From an uncultured Maribacter sp. (lineage in GTDB: Bacteria; Bacteroidota; Bacteroidia; Flavobacteriales; Flavobacteriaceae): a stretch of 64,000 nt of DNA. This document shows, piece after piece, positions 59,199 through 64,000 of this stretch. The stretch's first letter is position 1. The number at the start of each line of letters is the position of its first letter. The stretch spans positions 372,001 to 436,000 of the forward strand of contig NZ_CANMBB010000001.1 of the NCBI RefSeq assembly GCF_947495965.1, in the 5' to 3' direction. Below the pieces are notes generated by a model. It searched no databases. It saw only the letters and a program-made list of their open reading frames with translations, and had not been told where the DNA came from. A program made the translations under genes and the position numbers.

Positions 59199-60608
59199 AT
59201 GAAAAAATCATACATCTACATATTATCTTTAATCTTAATTTCCCTGCAATCCTGTGAAGAAAAGTCTAAAAAAACACTTAATTCAAAAGAAACAAAAATC
59301 AATGAAACCATAAAAAAACCAAACATACTTTTCTTACTTGCAGACGATTTAGGTTATGGAGAACTAGGTTCCTATGGTCAAAAAATATTAGAAACACCTG
59401 TTTTAGACAGTCTTGCAGGAGAAGGAATGCGGTTTACAAATTTCTATGCAGGTAGTGCCGTATGTGCTGCATCAAGAGCAGTATTAATGACTGGTAAAAA
59501 ATCTTCCACAAACACTATTAGAGCCAATAAAGGATATTACCCAGATGGTACTTCTAGGCGAGTACCTCTAAAAAAACAAGATACTACGCTTGCAGAAATG
59601 TTAGCAGATAACGGCTACCAAACCGCATTTATAGGAAAATGGCATTTAGGGCTTCCAGACGATATTAGTTCTTGGGCACATGGAAGAGGGTTTCAATATG
59701 CAGTACAAGAGCAATGGAGTTCTAAATATGATAAAAGTAATTATGATGGTCCTATGGAATACATTAATGGAATACAAGACTCCATAAATTTTGATTATAC
59801 AAAATGGGATAGTCATGACGATTATAGAACTCATTTAGCATTAGACTATCTAGACAATCAGTACACCAAAGAAAAACCACTGTTTTTATTCATGTCCTAC
59901 CGCGCTCCGCATGGACACGAGAAAGTTATAGGCAACAAAACCTTATACATGAATAAAGATTGGCCTGCTGCTGAGCGCCTGCATGCCGCCAAGATTAATT
60001 TATTAGACAAACAAGTGGGGCGTTTACTTAAAAAATTAGATGCTATGGGCGAGCTAGAAAATACTCTAGTAGTCTTTACAAGCGACAATGGCCCTCATCA
60101 TGAAGGCGAAGGTCATGACCATGAATATTTTAATAGTAATGGCGCTCTAAAAGGGTTCAAAAGAGATTTTTACGAAGGTGGTATTAGAGTACCTATGCTT
60201 GCATATTGGAAAGGAAAGATTAAAAGTGGTGTTTCTAGCAATTTAGTTGCTGGCTTTCAAGATTTTATGCCCACACTTGCAGAAGTTGCAGGTATTAAGA
60301 CTCCAACACAATCTAACGGAATCTCCATTCTTCCTGTATTATTAAATAACAGCACAAAAATTAATAGAGAATACCTAAACTGGGAGACTAGTGAAAAAGG
60401 ATTTAGACAAGCCGTTCGTATAGGTAATTTAAAAGGTGTGCGTTATGGTGTTAATTCTCCAATAGAGCTATATGACATGAATACTGATATTTCTGAAACC
60501 ATAGATTTAGTTTCAGACTATCCAGAACTAATTCCAAGAATTGATTCAATTTTCAGGGAGGATCGCACACAGAATAAGTATTACCCTTATGGAGGAAAAA
60601 AGAAATAG
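59199..60608 (+). CDS. S1 sulfatase lipoprotein with CxAxR-type site
   Basis: 469 residues, lipobox LQSC (Cys19), metal site LADDLGYGELGSYG, maturation motif Cys89-A-A-S-R93 followed by AVLMTGKKSSTN, GKWHLGLPDD and TSDNGPHHEGEGHDHEYFN. The last His/Glu-rich stretch after the DNG motif is characteristic of a common arylsulfatase-like S1 group. It sits between GH97 and GH2 with 3- and 5-nt gaps. Desulfation may therefore be needed between the two exo-hydrolases. It shares the CAASR site with the 11110-12615 sulfatase but is otherwise not close to it. Confidence 0.92.
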   Translation: MKKSYIYILSLILISLQSCEEKSKKTLNSKETKINETIKKPNILFLLADDLGYGELGSYGQKILETPVLDSLAGEGMRFTNFYAGSAVCAASRAVLMTGKKSSTNTIRANKGYYPDGTSRRVPLKKQDTTLAEMLADNGYQTAFIGKWHLGLPDDISSWAHGRGFQYAVQEQWSSKYDKSNYDGPMEYINGIQDSINFDYTKWDSHDDYRTHLALDYLDNQYTKEKPLFLFMSYRAPHGHEKVIGNKTLYMNKDWPAAERLHAAKINLLDKQVGRLLKKLDAMGELENTLVVFTSDNGPHHEGEGHDHEYFNSNGALKGFKRDFYEGGIRVPMLAYWKGKIKSGVSSNLVAGFQDFMPTLAEVAGIKTPTQSNGISILPVLLNNSTKINREYLNWETSEKGFRQAVRIGNLKGVRYGVNSPIELYDMNTDISETIDLVSDYPELIPRIDSIFREDRTQNKYYPYGGKKK

Positions 60609-60613
60609 AAAAA

Positions 60614-63121
60614 ATGAAAAGAAAATATTTTTACATATTCGTTTTTATCTCTCTTTCTGTTTTTGGGCAAAAAGCACCAGATAAAAACCGCGTATTACTA
60701 AATGGTAATTGGTCTTTTGCAGATTCTACCGCATACAAAACTAATACTTGGGATGTTCTTCCTGTTCCTGCTAGCTGGAACACCTTTACAGCCTATGCAG
60801 ATTATGTTGGAGATGCTTGGTATAAAAAAACAGTATCTATTCCTAAAGATTGGAACAACAAAAAGATTTATCTAAAATTTGATGCCGTTTATGATATTGC
60901 CGATGTTTGGTATAATGGGATTTATTTAGGGCAACATACTGGTGGGTATACTCCATTTGAATTTGATATAACAACCTTCGCTAAACCAGGAGAGAAAGGA
61001 GAATTAAAAGTTAAAGTAAATAATGAACATGTAGTTGGTGCATGGTTTCAATGGGGCGGAATTAATAGAGATGTATCACTTTTTGCTAAAGAAGAGGTTC
61101 GCATACTAAGACAAAAAATAGAACCTGTTTTAGATTTGGTTACAGGAACATCTCAAATAAAACTGATAGTAACTGTTGAGAATAAATCGGACACCAATAA
61201 GCATATTAATCTAAATGGAGTTATTCGAGAATTAAATGAAGTAGGTTTCATTTTTGATGGAATAATAAAAGCAAATGAAACGACTAAATTTAGTCAAACC
61301 ATAACTTTAAACTCCACACAAACAAAACCCTGGCATTTTGACGACCCGCAATTATACAATCTAAAAACAACTTTAAGTATTGGTAAAAAAACTTTTGATG
61401 TTGTAAAAGATAGATTTGGAATTAGAAAAATAGATATAAAACCAGAAGGTTTTTTCTTAAATGGAGAAAAAGTAAGGCTAATGGGTTATAATCGCGTGCA
61501 CGACCATAGAGCCTATGGTAATACAGAACCAACACATTTAATTCGTTCAGATATTGATATGATGAAACGTTCTGGAGCTAATTTCTCTAGATTAATGCAT
61601 GCTCCAAGTGCTCCTGAGTTACTAGACTATGCAGATGAACGTGGTTTATTATTATGGGCTGAAATTCCTATGTGGCAAACGGTCTACAGAACACCTATGG
61701 ATTCTGAAAATGATGCTAAAAATGCTCCAAAGAATTTTCCTGGAATTACTATAAGAGAAATGATAGAAAGAGACTGGAACCATCCATCTATAGTTGGTTG
61801 GTCTCCAGGAAATGAACTAAGAGGAGAAGCTAGCAAGTATGTAACGGCTATGCGTCCTTTCGTAAAAAAGTTAGACCCTTCTAGGTTCTATGCAAACATT
61901 CACGACCAAGGCTTCCAAAAAACATCGCAAGGAGGTTTTAAAGGATTAGAATCCAATAGTGTAGATATTATTTTTATGAATAAATATAGAGATGATAGCA
62001 CCAAAATAAAAGCAGTACTAGCACAACATAAATCCATTCCTAATTTACCCATTTTTTATAGCGAATATGGAGAAACAAGAAGTGAATCATTAAATCACAC
62101 ACAAGATTACACCAAACTCTGGGAACGCTTAGGAAAAGAGTCCTATGTAATTGGTGGTTCGCATTGGACATTTAATGATTATCGAAGTTATTGGCATAAA
62201 AGTAATCCTGCTAGTCAAAATAGAGATTGGGGTATTGTGGATGTTTGGAGGAACCCAAAGAAATTCTATTTCCAAATGTCTAGAATGCATTGGCCTGTAC
62301 ATAATATAACAGCCAATATAAAAGCTAAAAGTGCTATTATAACTATACAACCAAGAAAAGCTACGGAAATTCCTTCTTTTACACTAAACAACTATACTTG
62401 GGTGTATGAACTTAGAGATGCAAACAATAGTACTTTAGAAGGAAATATTTATTCTCTTAAAAAAACAATCCCAGGAGATGCCGCTATTAGTAAAAATATT
62501 ACATGGAGTGTAGATGCTAAAACCTTAGCTATCTCCTTAATTTCTAATAATGGATATACTGTAGCCCAAACCAAATTTTTAATTGCAGACGGAAAACGCA
62601 CTCCTCTCCCAACCTACCCTGAAGCTAAAAACCCAGAAGTACGTAAAGTACTGCCTTTAGATTCTAGTTTTATGGTTGGTGTTACAAGTTTAGAAGGAGA
62701 TACTGGTATTGAGGTACAATACGGATTAAAAAGCGGAAACTATAACAAAATAATTTCTGCTCCAGTTATGGGAGCTATTCGCATTAGAAATGTAAAAAAC
62801 GGCAAGCTTTATTACGGAAAAGTAAGAAGACTTCTTGCTTCTGGTAAAAGTCCTTGGTCTAGCGAATTTACTGTTATACCAGATGGTGGTTTAGTACCTA
62901 AACCACCTAAAGTATTAGGAATTATAAAAAGTCCTACCAATTTAGCAGTTAGATTAGAAAGTAATGAAAAAACAACCGGATACCAAATAACACTTGAAAA
63001 CGGAAATAAAATAAAGCTGTCTTATGTAAATCCAGGCATATTGCTATTACCAAGAAACACAAAAAGTATAGCAGTAATTAATGCTAATGGAATTTCAGAA
63101 GAAACAAACCTTAATAATTAA
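60614..63121 (+). CDS. GH2 glycoside hydrolase, secreted
   Basis: 835 residues with a signal peptide (IFVFISLSVFGQ). Order: sugar-binding domain (LNGNWSFADS, PVPASWNTF, GGYTPFEFDIT), Ig-like domain, TIM barrel with GYNRVHDHRAYGNTEPTH, acid/base Glu401 in WSPGNELRGE and nucleophile Glu484 in IFYSEYGETRSES, then FN3-like C-terminal domains (about 640-830). It is shorter and divergent compared with the LacZ-type enzyme at 23.7 kb and lacks Bgal_small_N, so it probably has a different specificity: a beta-galactosidase on modified galactose, a beta-glucuronidase, or an agaro-oligosaccharide enzyme. The catalytic pair is intact. Confidence 0.9.
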   Translation: MKRKYFYIFVFISLSVFGQKAPDKNRVLLNGNWSFADSTAYKTNTWDVLPVPASWNTFTAYADYVGDAWYKKTVSIPKDWNNKKIYLKFDAVYDIADVWYNGIYLGQHTGGYTPFEFDITTFAKPGEKGELKVKVNNEHVVGAWFQWGGINRDVSLFAKEEVRILRQKIEPVLDLVTGTSQIKLIVTVENKSDTNKHINLNGVIRELNEVGFIFDGIIKANETTKFSQTITLNSTQTKPWHFDDPQLYNLKTTLSIGKKTFDVVKDRFGIRKIDIKPEGFFLNGEKVRLMGYNRVHDHRAYGNTEPTHLIRSDIDMMKRSGANFSRLMHAPSAPELLDYADERGLLLWAEIPMWQTVYRTPMDSENDAKNAPKNFPGITIREMIERDWNHPSIVGWSPGNELRGEASKYVTAMRPFVKKLDPSRFYANIHDQGFQKTSQGGFKGLESNSVDIIFMNKYRDDSTKIKAVLAQHKSIPNLPIFYSEYGETRSESLNHTQDYTKLWERLGKESYVIGGSHWTFNDYRSYWHKSNPASQNRDWGIVDVWRNPKKFYFQMSRMHWPVHNITANIKAKSAIITIQPRKATEIPSFTLNNYTWVYELRDANNSTLEGNIYSLKKTIPGDAAISKNITWSVDAKTLAISLISNNGYTVAQTKFLIADGKRTPLPTYPEAKNPEVRKVLPLDSSFMVGVTSLEGDTGIEVQYGLKSGNYNKIISAPVMGAIRIRNVKNGKLYYGKVRRLLASGKSPWSSEFTVIPDGGLVPKPPKVLGIIKSPTNLAVRLESNEKTTGYQITLENGNKIKLSYVNPGILLLPRNTKSIAVINANGISEETNLNN

Positions 63122-63123
63122 AA

Positions 63124-64000
63124 ATGAAAATATTTAAAAAAGCCTTGCTAGGCCTTGCCATCCTCCTTACATTAAATTGTACTACAGCACAGAAAAGTGC
63201 AGTAAAGGAAACTTCTGAACGCCCAAATATTATTTGGATAATGTTAGAAGATTGGAGTCCAGATTTAAGTTGTTACGGCACAAAGGGAATAGAAACACCA
63301 GTTACAGATAAACTTACTTCTCAAGGTGTAAAATATACCAATGCCTTTTGTACTGCTCCAGTTTGTTCTGCTTCTAGATCTGCAATGATGACAGGCTTTC
63401 ATCAAGATTATATAGGAGGAGAAGAACACCGATTAAAAAAAGAAGAAAAAAAACCACTTCCATACGGTATTAAACCTATGCCACTTTTACTTAAAGAAGC
63501 TGGTTATTATACCGCATTAATGGCTTCCAACAAAACTGATTGCAACTTTGATGCAGACATGGGGTTTATGGGGAAGGATTGGAAAAATAAAGAAAAAGAC
63601 CAACCTTTCTTTGCGCAAATTACACTTCAGGGAACACATAGGCAATGGGAAAGAGACCCTATTAACCCCATAGACCCAAAGAATGTAGAACTTCCTCCAT
63701 ATTACGTAGATACTCCTTTTGCGAGAAGAGATTGGGCCAATGGTTTAGAGCAAATGCAAATTTGCGATAGAGAAATTGGTGTTCTTTTAGACCGCTTAGA
63801 TAAAGAAAAACTAACTGATAATACCCTTGTGTTTTTAATAGGTGATAACGGAAGGTGTCATATAAGAGGAAAACAATTTTTGTATGACCCAGGATTACAA
63901 GTCCCATTAATTATAAAATGGCCTGGCAAAGTAAAACCAAATCAGGTAAACGAAAACTTAGTACAGACTATAGATATTACGGCAACTATATTAGAAGTTG
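63124..64000 (+). CDS. S1 sulfatase lipoprotein, cut by window end
   Basis: About 292 residues are visible. The ATG at 63124 follows the GH2 stop by 2 nt. Lipobox TLNC (Cys19), metal site MLEDWSPDLSCYG, maturation motif Cys81-S-A-S-R85 followed by SAMMTGFHQDYIGGEEHR, and IGDNGRCHIRGK. The Leu-Glu-Asp metal site and APVC position make it a relative of the 41519-43369 sulfatase (heparan N-sulfatase-like branch), but with the ordinary CxAxR motif. The C-terminal part lies outside the window. Confidence 0.9.
   Translation, partial: MKIFKKALLGLAILLTLNCTTAQKSAVKETSERPNIIWIMLEDWSPDLSCYGTKGIETPVTDKLTSQGVKYTNAFCTAPVCSASRSAMMTGFHQDYIGGEEHRLKKEEKKPLPYGIKPMPLLLKEAGYYTALMASNKTDCNFDADMGFMGKDWKNKEKDQPFFAQITLQGTHRQWERDPINPIDPKNVELPPYYVDTPFARRDWANGLEQMQICDREIGVLLDRLDKEKLTDNTLVFLIGDNGRCHIRGKQFLYDPGLQVPLIIKWPGKVKPNQVNENLVQTIDITATILEV

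Overview
The window is AT-rich DNA from a marine flavobacterium (Bacteroidota, probably Flavobacteriaceae). The evidence is a SusC/SusD pair, a hybrid two-component sensor with an AraC output domain, a type IX secretion sorting domain on a glycoside hydrolase, Bacteroidota-type -7 promoter elements (TAnnTTTG), many Bacteroidota-style lipoproteins, and eight S1 sulfatases. It is one large locus, or several fused loci, for degrading a sulfated algal polysaccharide. The best supported target is a red-algal galactan of the porphyran/agar type: a GH86 endo-hydrolase, a GH29, a GH97, two GH2 enzymes, several sulfatases, and an L-fucose-type (plausibly L-galactose) uptake and oxidation cassette. No GH16, GH117, anhydrogalactose dehydrogenase or P450 demethylase gene is seen in the window, so the substrate remains an inference.

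Layout. 1-4.9 kb: a TRAP-transporter binding protein (cut by the window edge) and a LacI regulator on the minus strand, divergent from kduI-kduD-DUF4861 on the plus strand. A perfect 14-bp operator palindrome lies between them. 5.1-12.6 kb: a 1404-aa hybrid two-component sensor and two sulfatases. 12.6-14.3 kb: two tandem paralogous AraC regulators. 14.5-21.9 kb: a four-gene module typical of Planctomycetes (PSCyt/DUF1549/DUF1553 diheme lipoprotein, DUF1501 Tat protein, NHL-propeller Tat protein, membrane cytochrome c with leucine-rich repeats). 22-27 kb: a sulfatase and a LacZ-type GH2, then a cluster of small palindromes and a bidirectional terminator.

27.1-35.9 kb (minus strand): an FN3-like lipoprotein, the type-IX-sorted GH86, a mutarotase, FucP, an L-fucose-dehydrogenase-like SDR, GH29 and an AraC regulator, divided into transcription units by two strong hairpin terminators. 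36-38 kb: a zinc alcohol dehydrogenase and an intracellular esterase. 38.4-43.4 kb: three sulfatases. 43.4-64 kb: a second LacI regulator divergent from SusC-SusD and an FG-GAP/UnbV lipoprotein, followed by a sodium-solute symporter, an FAD oxidoreductase, GH97, sulfatase, GH2, and a sulfatase that runs off the window.

Inferred working model: surface or secreted GH86 cuts the chain, SusC/D imports oligosaccharides, periplasmic sulfatases and exo-hydrolases (GH29, GH97, GH2) release monosaccharides, and FucP and the SSS symporter take them up. The SDR, mutarotase and possibly KduD feed sugar acids towards 2-keto-3-deoxy intermediates. Regulation is layered: two LacI proteins with different operators, three AraC proteins and one hybrid two-component sensor. 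The most unusual parts are the cytochrome/DUF1501 module, for which no role in glycan use is established as far as I know, and a matched pair of 31-bp-spaced operator doublets that ties the SusCD operon to the symporter operon.
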